Source of the DNA: Natrinema gelatinilyticum
GTDB taxonomy: Archaea; Halobacteriota; Halobacteria; Halobacteriales; Natrialbaceae
Assembly: GCF_024266705.1 (NCBI RefSeq)
Contig: NZ_CP100757.1
Coordinates: 248,001-312,000 of the forward strand
Length of the DNA: 64,000 bases
Direction: 5' to 3'
Made by a program: the position numbers and the translations under genes. A model generated the notes under the pieces. That model ran no database searches, was not told the origin of the DNA, and saw only the letters and a program-made list of their open reading frames with translations. This document shows, piece by piece, positions 1 to 7,631 of the stretch (the first letter of the stretch is position 1; each line of letters starts with the position of its first letter).

Positions 1-214
1 ACAATTCGGTAACCCGTACCTCGTCCTGGGTAACGAGAACACGATACCCTTCAATCGAAAATCGAATTTCGAGATCGCTACTCTCGGTCACCGAATCCAC
101 GAGCTGCTCGAGCGCCTCGACATCGATCACTCGCTGCAGTTGGTACTCGTCTTTATTGAGCCCTTCCGTTTCAAGTGCGTGGATAATCGCAAGGAGGAGC
201 CTCTCGTTACTCAT
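1..214 (-). CDS. HalOD1 output-domain protein (partial, C-terminus off the window)
   Basis: The frame opens with ATG at 214 and runs off the left edge; about 71 residues are visible. The pattern of an N-terminal helix (LLLAIIHALETEG), a middle segment resembling 'VIDVEALEQLVDS', then two beta-strand stretches ('LEIRFSIEGYRVLVTQDEVRVTEL') fits the small haloarchaeal HalOD1 output domain, which is usually a stand-alone protein of 80-100 residues found near signalling genes. Its start codon overlaps the stop of the upstream ArdC-like gene by 8 nt (ATGAGTAA), so the two are probably co-transcribed and translationally coupled. Function is not known beyond the domain name. Confidence 0.6.
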   Translation of the reverse strand, partial: MSNERLLLAIIHALETEGLNKDEYQLQRVIDVEALEQLVDSVTESSDLEIRFSIEGYRVLVTQDEVRVTEL

Positions 215-1151
215 GACTGACCACCTCGTCGACGGTGTCGATGAGTTCCTCAGCAGTTGCACTGATCCGCTCGAGTCGATCGAAAATCGTCTCTGGCTCG
301 TCACTCTCCCACGCAGCGAGGTAGAATGCCGACCCACTTGTGTCGAGCCCAAAGTACCGCCCCACGATGTACGCGACGGATTCGGCTTCGAGTTCGCGTT
401 TCGAGCGTTCAGTTTCGTCATCGATATCGCTGTGTAAGAGTGCATGTGCGTATTCGTGGACGAGCGTCACGGCGAGCGAAGCGCTATTTTCACGTTCACA
501 CACCTCGACCAACGGCCGTTCTCTAGAAGACTTGGGTCGGTACTGACAGACACCGTTAGTATCGCCGTGAGACCACTCCCGTTCAGGGACGACTTCCACG
601 TCTACCCCGAGTCGGTCAGCAGCCTCGAGAAGCGCTGGGAGAAGGTCCCCAGCTTCGCCAGTAGCCGCTGTCTCGAGTTCCGGGAGCGGCTCACCGTCGG
701 TCTGAGAGATGTCAAATACCGGTGCTGGCCGAAATCCGACGAGCCCCTTCGACCATTCCTTGGGCGGCGTCTCGTTGTAGTCACAGTCGCTGACCTCGTG
801 GTAATTCGGCGAGTTCTCACACTTTGGACACCGTTTCGTGATGATCGGCGCCCAGATCCAGATCGCCGACTCGCCCTCTTGGACATGCCGGTCGAACTCC
901 TCCTGCCACGTTCGATAGCCGGCGACTCGAGTCGCATGCGGACACTGCTTGGTGATCAGCAGCGTATTTCGATGCGAATAGTCGTGAAAGCGACTCTGGA
1001 TGTCGAGCCATCGCTGGAACTCGTCGCTCGAGATTGCTTCAGTGACTTCCGCGAGGAGGTCTCCGACCCACGCTTCGATCGTGCTCTGCATCTCGTCACG
1101 TCTGGTGTCCGAATCTTCGAAGGACACCTGCTGGTAGTCGCTTGTCGCCAT
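207..1151 (-). CDS. ArdC-like antirestriction protein / ImmA-IrrE family zinc metallopeptidase
   Basis: 314 residues. The N-terminal ~110 residues (helix with 'SRFHDYSHRNTLLITKQCP', then 'RVAGYRTWQEEFDRHVQEGESAIWIWAP') match the ssDNA-binding ArdC_N type domain. An insertion with Cys residues ('KRCPKCENSPNYHEVSDC') follows. The C-terminal zincin-like domain carries the HExxH motif 'LVHEYAHALLHSD' around residue 233 and a downstream 'ELEAESVAYIVGRYFG' supplying the likely third zinc ligand. Proteins of this layout are spread on conjugative plasmids, where ArdC protects incoming DNA from restriction. Its place at the edge of a T4SS-bearing element agrees with that role. Whether it cleaves a repressor, as ImmA does, or shields ssDNA cannot be told from sequence. 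Confidence 0.8.
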   Translation of the reverse strand: MATSDYQQVSFEDSDTRRDEMQSTIEAWVGDLLAEVTEAISSDEFQRWLDIQSRFHDYSHRNTLLITKQCPHATRVAGYRTWQEEFDRHVQEGESAIWIWAPIITKRCPKCENSPNYHEVSDCDYNETPPKEWSKGLVGFRPAPVFDISQTDGEPLPELETAATGEAGDLLPALLEAADRLGVDVEVVPEREWSHGDTNGVCQYRPKSSRERPLVEVCERENSASLAVTLVHEYAHALLHSDIDDETERSKRELEAESVAYIVGRYFGLDTSGSAFYLAAWESDEPETIFDRLERISATAEELIDTVDEVVSHE

Positions 1152-1335
1152 TGTTCTCGATGACGGACGCTCACGTGTGGAACGTCCCTCACCCCCTTCA
1201 GGGGAGAAAAAACAGTTACTGGTGGCTAGTTGTTAACCAACATCGTTGGCAGTTGTGCGTTTCTATTGGTTAATAGAGCTAACGTCTTCGATAGATGTCT
1301 GATACGACCGCGCCTCAGCACTGACGTTTGACTAG

Positions 1336-1818
1336 TTATGCTGATTCCTCGAGCAACCCAATTCCGCGTTCCACGACTGCCTCCGTGACGAACAGGCTTG
1401 TCTCCGTTTGGAGTGCCCGCATTAGCTCGATAGCTTTCGATTTGGTAAGTTCTTCGCGAGTGTAGCCGAGAACAATAACACCGATCGAGCCGTGTACCTC
1501 GACATCGAGATCTTCAGCTGCGTCTCTTGCTGCAAGATCGTCAGTTAACGGGACAGCTGAGTGCTCAGATGCGACTGCGAGAGCGGCTGTCTCTCCAGGA
1601 TCTAAGTCGACAGCGAATTCAGCCATCTCCGCCTCGACGTTTTCGTACTCAATACTCGTGAGTGCTGACGGAACCGTCCCTGCTTCGAGTTCCTCGTATA
1701 CAGTTTGTGGGATGAGTAGCCTATCGACAACTGAGAGCAAGCCAAGCGCACCAATTTCGTCGAGATGGATTAGTGGACCAGTATCTGCGACCGCAACAAT
1801 CACGCATTCAGACCCCAT
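1336..1818 (-). CDS. PIN-like nuclease toxin (DUF3368 family)
   Basis: 160 residues from the ATG at 1818; a GTG at 1803 forms a GTGA overlap with the antitoxin stop and would give 155 residues starting close to the usual family N-terminus, so it may be the real start. The PIN fold is shown by 'VADTGPLIHLDEIG' (first acidic residue), 'DLDPGETAALAVAS' (central acidic pair) and 'PLTDDLAARDAAEDLDVEVHGSIGVI' (C-terminal acidic residues). DUF3368 proteins are presumed RNA-cleaving toxins partnered by UPF0175-type antitoxins, and exactly such a gene lies immediately upstream. It probably serves as an addiction module for the element. Catalysis is inferred from family membership. Confidence 0.8.
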   Translation of the reverse strand: MGSECVIVAVADTGPLIHLDEIGALGLLSVVDRLLIPQTVYEELEAGTVPSALTSIEYENVEAEMAEFAVDLDPGETAALAVASEHSAVPLTDDLAARDAAEDLDVEVHGSIGVIVLGYTREELTKSKAIELMRALQTETSLFVTEAVVERGIGLLEESA

Positions 1819-2051
1819 CGGACGTCTTCTCCAACAGCCCGCAGTTCGCGGTCCGCACGCTTGACTCGGTCTCGGCCAACGAGTTCAATCGCACTCTCTC
1901 GATCGATTTCGTCGTTTACGTACCGCGAGAGGACGACATCTATCCAGAGGGCCTCGACACCGCGTTCCAGTGCCTGCTCGAGGATCTCCGATTCGGGGAT
2001 GTCTCGCGCTTCCGCGATTTCTTGCACCCGTTCGGTGAGATCCGTGGCCAT
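1800..2051 (-). CDS. UPF0175-like antitoxin partner of the DUF3368 PIN protein
   Basis: 83 residues from ATG 2051 ('MATDLTERVQEIAEARD'). A further upstream ATG at 2084 would add 11 atypical residues, so the inner start is preferred. The protein has an N-terminal helical part ('IPESEILEQALERGVEALW') and a C-terminal segment ('DEIDRESAIELVGRDRVKRADRELRAVGEDVRWGL') that resembles the helix-turn-helix/antitoxin tail of haloarchaeal UPF0175-like proteins. It overlaps the PIN gene by up to 19 nt, the usual antitoxin-first arrangement, and is expected to neutralise the nuclease and repress the operon. Confidence 0.75.
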   Translation of the reverse strand: MATDLTERVQEIAEARDIPESEILEQALERGVEALWIDVVLSRYVNDEIDRESAIELVGRDRVKRADRELRAVGEDVRWGLNA

Positions 2052-2167
2052 GTCTACACAATCGCTCTGCGGTGACTTAAACATCCCTGGATGGTTTATA
2101 CTGTATCTGGTTTGAGGACCCATCACTCCTCTCGGAGAATGGCAAACGGAACAGCACCGATTCACTT

Positions 2168-3427
2168 TCATCCGGGGCCATTCCCGAACAATCGTTTCGT
2201 CTTTCCCCACATGGATGTCACCTTGGACTCATTCTTGCCCTCCTTTGGGGTGACTGCTCGTTCTCCAAGACTCGCGTCTGTGTCTCGGTTACTATCTGCG
2301 AGTTCGACTTTGAACCGTTTAATCTCTTTCTCGAGTTCGGTAATTCGCTCGTTTTTTCGCTCGACCGTGGCCTCGAGGTCATCGATACGATCTGTTAGCA
2401 GCCGATTTTTCTCGACCAGATAGGCATGATTCTGATTCGTTTCGTCACGTCTGTCGGTGGTCGACGATTCGTTTTTGCCCTTCGAGACTTCAGTCGATGG
2501 CTCTCCCGCGTCCGGATCGTAGAACTCGGAGGTGTTTGCAATCGCTCGCTCGATCGTCTTCTCTCCGTACGTCGATCCATCAGCATAGTGGACTTCGTCC
2601 CACTTCTCTCGGAGAAGGCTCGACTGTCGAAATAGGCGATCGATCCATGTCTGATTTCCACCAGTCCAGAACGCCAGCAGGCAGCACAGTGCCATATCGG
2701 CTTCTGACTGACTGTCGTAGCCAGCAGTCGAGCCACGCCATAACCGTTCGAACTTCTCTCCGTTCGATGCGTTCCGCGCTTTCTCGAGGAGGTCCTCATC
2801 CTCGAGGTCGACCGTACCGGTCGGTTGTGACTGGTCGTTTGCCGGACCATGATAGCCGGATTCTGAGACGCCGTCGGTGTCTGTCTTCTGGACGTATTCA
2901 CGGTGAATTGCGACAAGTGCATCTTGCCGGCGAGCAACGCGGGTTGGCGTCTCCTCGAGGTGGTCGCCAGTCACTGTGAAAAACCGAGCGGTGTCGTACA
3001 GTTCGATACTTCCTCGACGGTTCCGCCCGTCTGGGAGGTCTCCCTTGATGAGCACATGATATCCAGTGCCTGACGGAGAGATCTCCGTATAGGAATCGAG
3101 GCGCTCGATGATATCCAGCGTTGTTTTGTCGACGTCGCCGCTTTCGGGATCTCGACAGTCATCCAGATCTACGCCGACAATGGGATCGTCGTCAGTAAAG
3201 ACGAATCCGATGCCATCGGCATTCACTGTTTCGGCGTAGTCAAGTGCCGTTTCGAAAGAGGCCCAGGTATCTGAGTCCGTCGACGATGCGAACTTACCAC
3301 TGTTTGGTGCCACCGGTATCTTCGTTGGCTTTCCATCTCGAGGTTCTTCTCGCCAGCAGACCCACTGGTCGCGCTCTTGCAAGCCACTTGGCAGTGCTGC
3401 TGTGTCGATTGACTTTTCGAAACTCAT
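2168..3427 (-). CDS. NrS-1 polymerase-like (PrimPol-type) replication protein with C-terminal coiled coil
   Basis: About 419 residues from ATG 3427, chosen because GGAG lies 9 nt upstream; an upstream ATG at 3469 lacks this. The N-terminal half has 'GLQERDQWVCWREEPRDGKPTKIPV', 'WASFETALDYAETVNADGIGFVFTDDDPIVGVDLDDCRD' and 'SGTGYHVLIKGDLP', the pattern of the primase-polymerase domain in phage NrS-1 polymerase-like proteins: acidic metal-binding residues in 'GVDLDDC' and a nearby His. A helical region ('DMALCCLLAFWTGGNQTWIDRLFRQSSLLREKWDE') resembles the helix-bundle domain that follows. The last 110 residues form a coiled coil (LLTDRIDDLEATVERKNERITELEKEIKRFK) and a basic tail. A fragment of a second copy of this tail lies at 58.8-59.1 kb. 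Likely role: replication initiation or priming for the element. Confidence 0.7.
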   Translation of the reverse strand: MSFEKSIDTAALPSGLQERDQWVCWREEPRDGKPTKIPVAPNSGKFASSTDSDTWASFETALDYAETVNADGIGFVFTDDDPIVGVDLDDCRDPESGDVDKTTLDIIERLDSYTEISPSGTGYHVLIKGDLPDGRNRRGSIELYDTARFFTVTGDHLEETPTRVARRQDALVAIHREYVQKTDTDGVSESGYHGPANDQSQPTGTVDLEDEDLLEKARNASNGEKFERLWRGSTAGYDSQSEADMALCCLLAFWTGGNQTWIDRLFRQSSLLREKWDEVHYADGSTYGEKTIERAIANTSEFYDPDAGEPSTEVSKGKNESSTTDRRDETNQNHAYLVEKNRLLTDRIDDLEATVERKNERITELEKEIKRFKVELADSNRDTDASLGERAVTPKEGKNESKVTSMWGKTKRLFGNGPG

Positions 3428-3562
3428 TGGTACTTCTCCTGAGGGGCATCGGCTAACCCCCTCGGACAAACTATGTCATCTTCTCGAGGAGACAACCGGT
3501 GATCTATCTGCTGTCCGGCCTGCCTGTCCCCGCATCGTTCTGCGGGATGAACCCAGTGTATA

Positions 3563-4621
3563 CTATAGCAGGAGTTAGAAATAGTTGCTCACTTTGGGAA
3601 TAGAGAGTTGATCAAGAGCGGTATCGATCGCTGTTGTTAGCTCAGAAAGTGAGTCGAAGAATCGGTTGCTAAGAGCTGATTGAAGCTGTCTCCAGCACTC
3701 TTCGACTGGATTGAGTTCCGGTGAATACGCTGGTAACGTGACGAAGGTGAGGTCGTCACGGGCCGCCAGGTCCGTGACGGCCGACGCCTGGAAATACGGC
3801 GCTCCATCCAACACGACGATCAAGTTATCTTCGAACTCTTTCATAACGCAAGAATGAAATGTTCCGCATGTTCAGCGGTCACGTACTCTTCGAATCGAGA
3901 GAAAAAGCGATCACCGTCCTCGGTGATCGCGCCCAAGAGAAACGTCCAGTCGCGTTGCCCGGACAATTCGACGGCCGGCCGCGTGCCGCGCGGAAACCAC
4001 GCGGCACGCGGCTCAACTTGCACGGATTTCTTGGTTTGATCGATACAGACTATTGTGGCGTCTATCTCCCGCCGCTTTTTTTTGAGTTCTTCGTGGAACG
4101 TTTCTTGTTCGTCAGCCTCAGCTTCAGCGGCTGTACGGCGTGGTTTTTGATGGCTCAATCCCGCCTCTTTGAGCAACCGCCGGCAACTCGGGATTGAGTA
4201 CTCGACATCGTCGGTTTCGGCAAGATACTGCCGGACGAGCGCCGGCGTGGACGCCGGCGCGTCAAGCCAACTTCCTCAGGAGATCCGTGGACAGTTTCTT
4301 CGAATTCTTCTTGCTGTTTGTCTGAGAGCTTTCGCTTTCTCCCAAATTGATGAGCATCAGTAACGGCCTGCTCAAGCGACTCATCCGTATCGAGTCGCTT
4401 GAGCCAGCTATAGATCGTCCGTCGCTGAACGTCGTACCACTCGGCGAGTTCAGTCCGCGTGACGCCGTTTTGTACGCTATTGCCGCTAAGAGCCGTTGTG
4501 TCGGCTTCTTCCCCTCCACGTTGTCGAGAGCATCTTGCAATTCCTCGACAGAGATTTCGTCGAGATGATCCACTACCCCCAGAAACCATCTTTGAGTAGA
4601 AAGTTCTAACGGTTACTATAG
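3563..4621. mobile_element. IS630-family insertion sequence, decayed
   Basis: Both ends carry the palindrome CTATAG, and the inner ends form an imperfect inverted repeat of about 25 nt (left: CTATAGCAGGAGTTAGAA; right, on the complement: CTATAGTAACCGTTAGAA). IS630 elements insert at TA, and TA dinucleotides border both ends. The length (~1.06 kb) and the DDE transposase pieces inside fit the family. The right flank (TTTTAGCTAAAA region at 4630) resembles the outer edge of the IS200/IS605-type palindromic ends seen elsewhere in the window. Confidence 0.75.
3575..4573 (-). pseudogene. IS630 transposase, broken by frameshifts
   Basis: Read on the minus strand, the parts appear in order but in different frames: an N-terminal segment 'MDHLDEISVEELQDALDNVEGKKPTQRLLAAIAYK', then 'NGVTRTELAEWYDVQRRT' (HTH), a segment readable as 'LDAPASTPALVRQYLAETDD', then 'CIDQTKKSVQ' with the first catalytic Asp, and finally 'VVLDGAPYF' (second Asp) and 'YSPELNPVEECW' (Glu). 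At least three frame changes are needed: near 4490, near 4270 and at 3841-3844, where TTATGA joins two frames. Some IS630 relatives use one programmed frameshift, but three make a dead copy more likely. Confidence 0.75.
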
Positions 4622-5235
4622 CACCCTCTCTTTTAGCTAAAACATCCGTAGATACTGTCACCAGAGATATGACCCCCGAAATCTCTTCCTGTCTGTCTAC
4701 ACATCCACCACCCTCATTGCCCTGCCTATCCCCACCCTCGAGACCACTGTATAGTATTCTCTCAGTCTGATAGCTTTGCAGTTGACGCTACACTCCAATT
4801 TCTCCTGAATCCCCTCCACGAATACACCGGATTCACACCTCGTACCCCACCCTTCCTTTGGACGATTTTCGAGGCACGAATACCGATATGACGGCTGCAG
4901 AATTCTGGATAATCGCTTAGGGCTGGTTTGTACCCGTTGAATCCAGCCTTAGGATTGGATTCGATAGTTTGAATCGCATATACAGCCTTACAACGTCTCA
5001 CACTATTGAAAACAGCACTTCATTGTACTACGATCGATATTATTACTTATCCAACCTTAGGCTGAATCACTCGTGTTGCTGTTCCAACCTTAGGATTGAG
5101 GATTGAAAAGCGCTAAGGCAGTCGATATACCCGCATAAAACGGTTCTATTCAGTCTTAAACTCGTTTCTCGATTTGCATCTGGAGGCTGTGCGATTAAAG
5201 TATCAACATTCGTATCGGAAGGCGAGTGTTCTCGT
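4622..5235. other. Intergenic region with short TTAGG-containing repeats, no convincing gene
   Basis: No protein-like frame is supported across this 614-nt stretch. A short minus-strand frame at 4762-5001 has no family features. The region is relatively AT-rich and holds several imperfect copies of a CCTTAGGATTG-like sequence (see the repeat entry). It lies 3' of the primase/T4SS operon and 5' of the IS630 copy. Confidence 0.5.
4914..5160. repeat. Imperfect iteron-like repeats with core CTTAGGNTTG
   Basis: Copies seen by eye: CTTAGGGCTGG (4916), CCTTAGGATTGG (4948), CCAACCTTAGGCTGAATC (5052), CCAACCTTAGGATTGAGG (5085) and a weaker CAGTCTTAAACTC (5150). Spacing is irregular. Direct repeats beside a primase gene cluster could be an origin or a regulator-binding region, but no Rep-binding site is proven. 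Confidence 0.35.
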
Positions 5236-6741
5236 TCAGTTCGTAGGGGAGTGAGATGGATTGTTGAGTCGCTCGTACATCTCATCTGGGAACGGGAGGC
5301 TCCCATAGATCGAGTATGGGCACTGGTCACGTCCGATGCAATACCGCTGCATATCATCATTCGCACAATTCATCGGCAGGGGGATCTCACCGCCGATGTC
5401 ATTGTCAAGTTCGTAGCGAATTTGGTACTCGGTGACCTCCTCATCGTACCAGGGCCACCGCGAGAACAGGTCTTTCAGGTTGCTTATGAATTCCCCCGTA
5501 CTCGCGTCCCGGTACTGGGGGAGCCACCTTACCATCCGCACCAGATTGAACAAATCCTTCCGAACAGGTTTTTTCTCTTGGAGGCGCTCGTCCATCGCCG
5601 CCATACAGGGTAGTTCGAGGAGGTCCTCGAGGACGTCGACGTGGAGTGGTCGAGCACCGTCACTGTACTCGGTGAGCGTGTACCGATTCAAGCGTGCGTT
5701 CTCGACGACGACACTTGCATGATCACGGTTCTGTGAGAGGATGGCTCCGAGGCTTCGCGGCGAGGAAATCGAATTACAGACGTGTTGCTCCCACGTTCGC
5801 TCCGGTTCGTACGCATCGAGCGCATTATAGAGCTCACGCGCCGTCTGGGTCTCCCCGAGTTGGGCAACGCCATCGTCTGCGGCGGTCACCGCATTGATGA
5901 TCGTCCGGAGATCGCGCTTCTGCCGACTCCAGTTTTCCCATACTCGGTGGGTCTGACCGGCCTGGAAAAACCGATCAATATGTTCCGTGATCGCTGACTC
6001 GTTCGCGGTGAGCCAACTGCGTTGTTCTGAGGTCAGCACTTCTTCTTGAACCGCAAGCAGCCGGCCAAAGGCGTCCTCTGTGTACTCGCGGTACTTCGCC
6101 ATGAAGTCAGAGACGGGTACATATAGATTGTTGTCAGCGACATGGGCCTGAATCTCGCCCTGCTGATTCTCATCACCGTCTGCACGGGCCAGGCACTTTC
6201 GTGAGGCGGCGACGAGCGGAATCTCGAGATAGTACCCCTCACCGAATTCGGGGTTGATCGTGACGTCCGTACAGACACGCCCTGGATGGACACCGTCCTC
6301 CACAGGGTCTTTCGCGTAGAGTGTTTCGGCGATCTCTTGATGGAGCGACCAGTCCTCGTACTGGCGGACGAGCGACCCGATATTGTTGACGTAGAGTTCA
6401 CGCAGATCGCCGAGAAGAGCAAGATGGCGGGGCGGTGTATCCTCGAGCTTGGGATGATCCATGATACAGACGGCGCCCAGAGTCGTGAGGACGGCCAACA
6501 CTCCTGGATCGTCGACATAGGGGCGCTCGGTTGCTACCTCTCGCGTGCTTGGCGCGAACGCGTCGGTGGTGAACCGCTCGACGTCTGCGAGTAGCTTCTC
6601 TGTCTGCTGTTCACCATCGACCGTCCAGCGGTTGTATCCGCGCTCGAACAGCTGTGTGATCTGGAACTCTCCCTTGTCTCGTGGGAGTGCTGCAACTCGA
6701 TACGCTGTGTATTTGTCGTCTGTGGGCGTATCTCGGCTCAT
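5236..6741 (-). CDS. PriL-like primase-associated protein with four-cysteine Fe-S-type C-terminal domain
   Basis: 501 residues. The C-terminal third resembles the iron-sulfur domain of the archaeal/eukaryotic primase large subunit: 'ELPCMAAMDERL' (Cys379), a basic helical segment, then 'MNCANDDMQRYCIGRDQCPYSIYG' with Cys459, Cys468 and Cys474. The spacing of one early Cys and three late Cys is that of the 4Fe-4S cluster in PriL. The N-terminal two thirds are not recognisable. The gene overlaps the PriS-like gene by 4 nt (6738-6741) and ends the T4SS operon, so the two probably form a heterodimeric primase carried by the element for replicating or re-synthesising the transferred strand. Cluster presence is inferred. 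Confidence 0.65.
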   Translation of the reverse strand: MSRDTPTDDKYTAYRVAALPRDKGEFQITQLFERGYNRWTVDGEQQTEKLLADVERFTTDAFAPSTREVATERPYVDDPGVLAVLTTLGAVCIMDHPKLEDTPPRHLALLGDLRELYVNNIGSLVRQYEDWSLHQEIAETLYAKDPVEDGVHPGRVCTDVTINPEFGEGYYLEIPLVAASRKCLARADGDENQQGEIQAHVADNNLYVPVSDFMAKYREYTEDAFGRLLAVQEEVLTSEQRSWLTANESAITEHIDRFFQAGQTHRVWENWSRQKRDLRTIINAVTAADDGVAQLGETQTARELYNALDAYEPERTWEQHVCNSISSPRSLGAILSQNRDHASVVVENARLNRYTLTEYSDGARPLHVDVLEDLLELPCMAAMDERLQEKKPVRKDLFNLVRMVRWLPQYRDASTGEFISNLKDLFSRWPWYDEEVTEYQIRYELDNDIGGEIPLPMNCANDDMQRYCIGRDQCPYSIYGSLPFPDEMYERLNNPSHSPTN

Positions 6742-7631
6742 GAGTCAAGGAAGTCAGGCGTCGCCTCGGTTCGGAAGTCGAATTCCGGATCATCGATGGG
6801 GTGGACGATACGCGAGACATCGGCGTGGAGCGAGTACGGCAGCCGCATCACTCGTCGGCGATCGGCTGTGACGACCGGATCAATTGGGATCTCGTACTCG
6901 TCAAGTAACAGGTCGTTGATCACCTCACGACTTTGCTCGTCGTAGTGGTGCTCGCGGTCCGTATCGAGCAGGTAGACGTGACACCCTTGCCCCGAGTAGA
7001 CCACCATCGTCTCGTCGGCTGTAAAGTCGTCCTCGAAGATCTCCTGCACTACAAAGCCGTACTCGAGGGCTTGCTCGATATCGTTGAAGGTGTAGGGATA
7101 CCCCTCGGGCGGGCTATCGAGAATTTCTGCGGCGCGAAGCTGTTCTGTCTCGACGTCGTCGGCCTCGCCGGTGATTGTTCCACTGGAAGCGCGCTGTGCG
7201 GCGATGTCTTTCGCGTCGATATCGACCGCTAAGATCCACGGCCGCTCCCAGTGATCGAGCGCGTAGTAGACCGCGTCGGGGCGTGGCTCCGGACGGTCAA
7301 GGAGGTCTGGATCGGCGAGTGCGTAGCCACTCCCCTGAGCAGGGTCGGAGCGTGCGGGATACTGGATAAATTCGACAAAGTCCTTCACTGAGCCGAACTG
7401 CTGGACAGTACGGTCATCGGAGTTGTGGGTTTGCCACGTATCGCGGCGGATGAACGTCCGGTCGGGAGCGTTCTGATTCCGGATCGGGTACGCTTCGCGG
7501 AAGGCGATGGCGTACTGCTTCGGTCCGTCGACCGTGATGAACGACGGGAGTGAATCAAGTAGGTCTGGAAATGTCTCTGTGTAGTAGGTGTGGAGTTCCT
7601 CGCAAGTTGCTTCTCGCCATGCTCCAGTCAT
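6738..7631 (-). CDS. PriS-like archaeo-eukaryotic primase (AEP) catalytic subunit
   Basis: 297 residues. The three AEP signatures are visible: 'ILAVDIDAKD' (Asp137, Asp139; metal-binding DxD), 'VYSGQGCHVYLLD' (residues 212-223; the SGxGxH-type motif) and 'DRRRVMRLPYSLHADVSR' (residues 257-274; Arg and Ser-Leu-His nucleotide-binding motif). It is shorter than the cellular PriS (about 380 residues), and the Zn-knuckle region is not evident. It is embedded between the VirD4-like gene (4-nt overlap) and the PriL-like gene (4-nt overlap). Priming on single-stranded conjugative DNA or at the element's own origin is the likely job. Confidence 0.75.
   Translation of the reverse strand: MTGAWREATCEELHTYYTETFPDLLDSLPSFITVDGPKQYAIAFREAYPIRNQNAPDRTFIRRDTWQTHNSDDRTVQQFGSVKDFVEFIQYPARSDPAQGSGYALADPDLLDRPEPRPDAVYYALDHWERPWILAVDIDAKDIAAQRASSGTITGEADDVETEQLRAAEILDSPPEGYPYTFNDIEQALEYGFVVQEIFEDDFTADETMVVYSGQGCHVYLLDTDREHHYDEQSREVINDLLLDEYEIPIDPVVTADRRRVMRLPYSLHADVSRIVHPIDDPEFDFRTEATPDFLDS

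Noticed and set aside
4762-5001. 79-codon minus-strand frame
   Set aside because: No acidic bias, no family motif, and it spans the iteron-like repeats.
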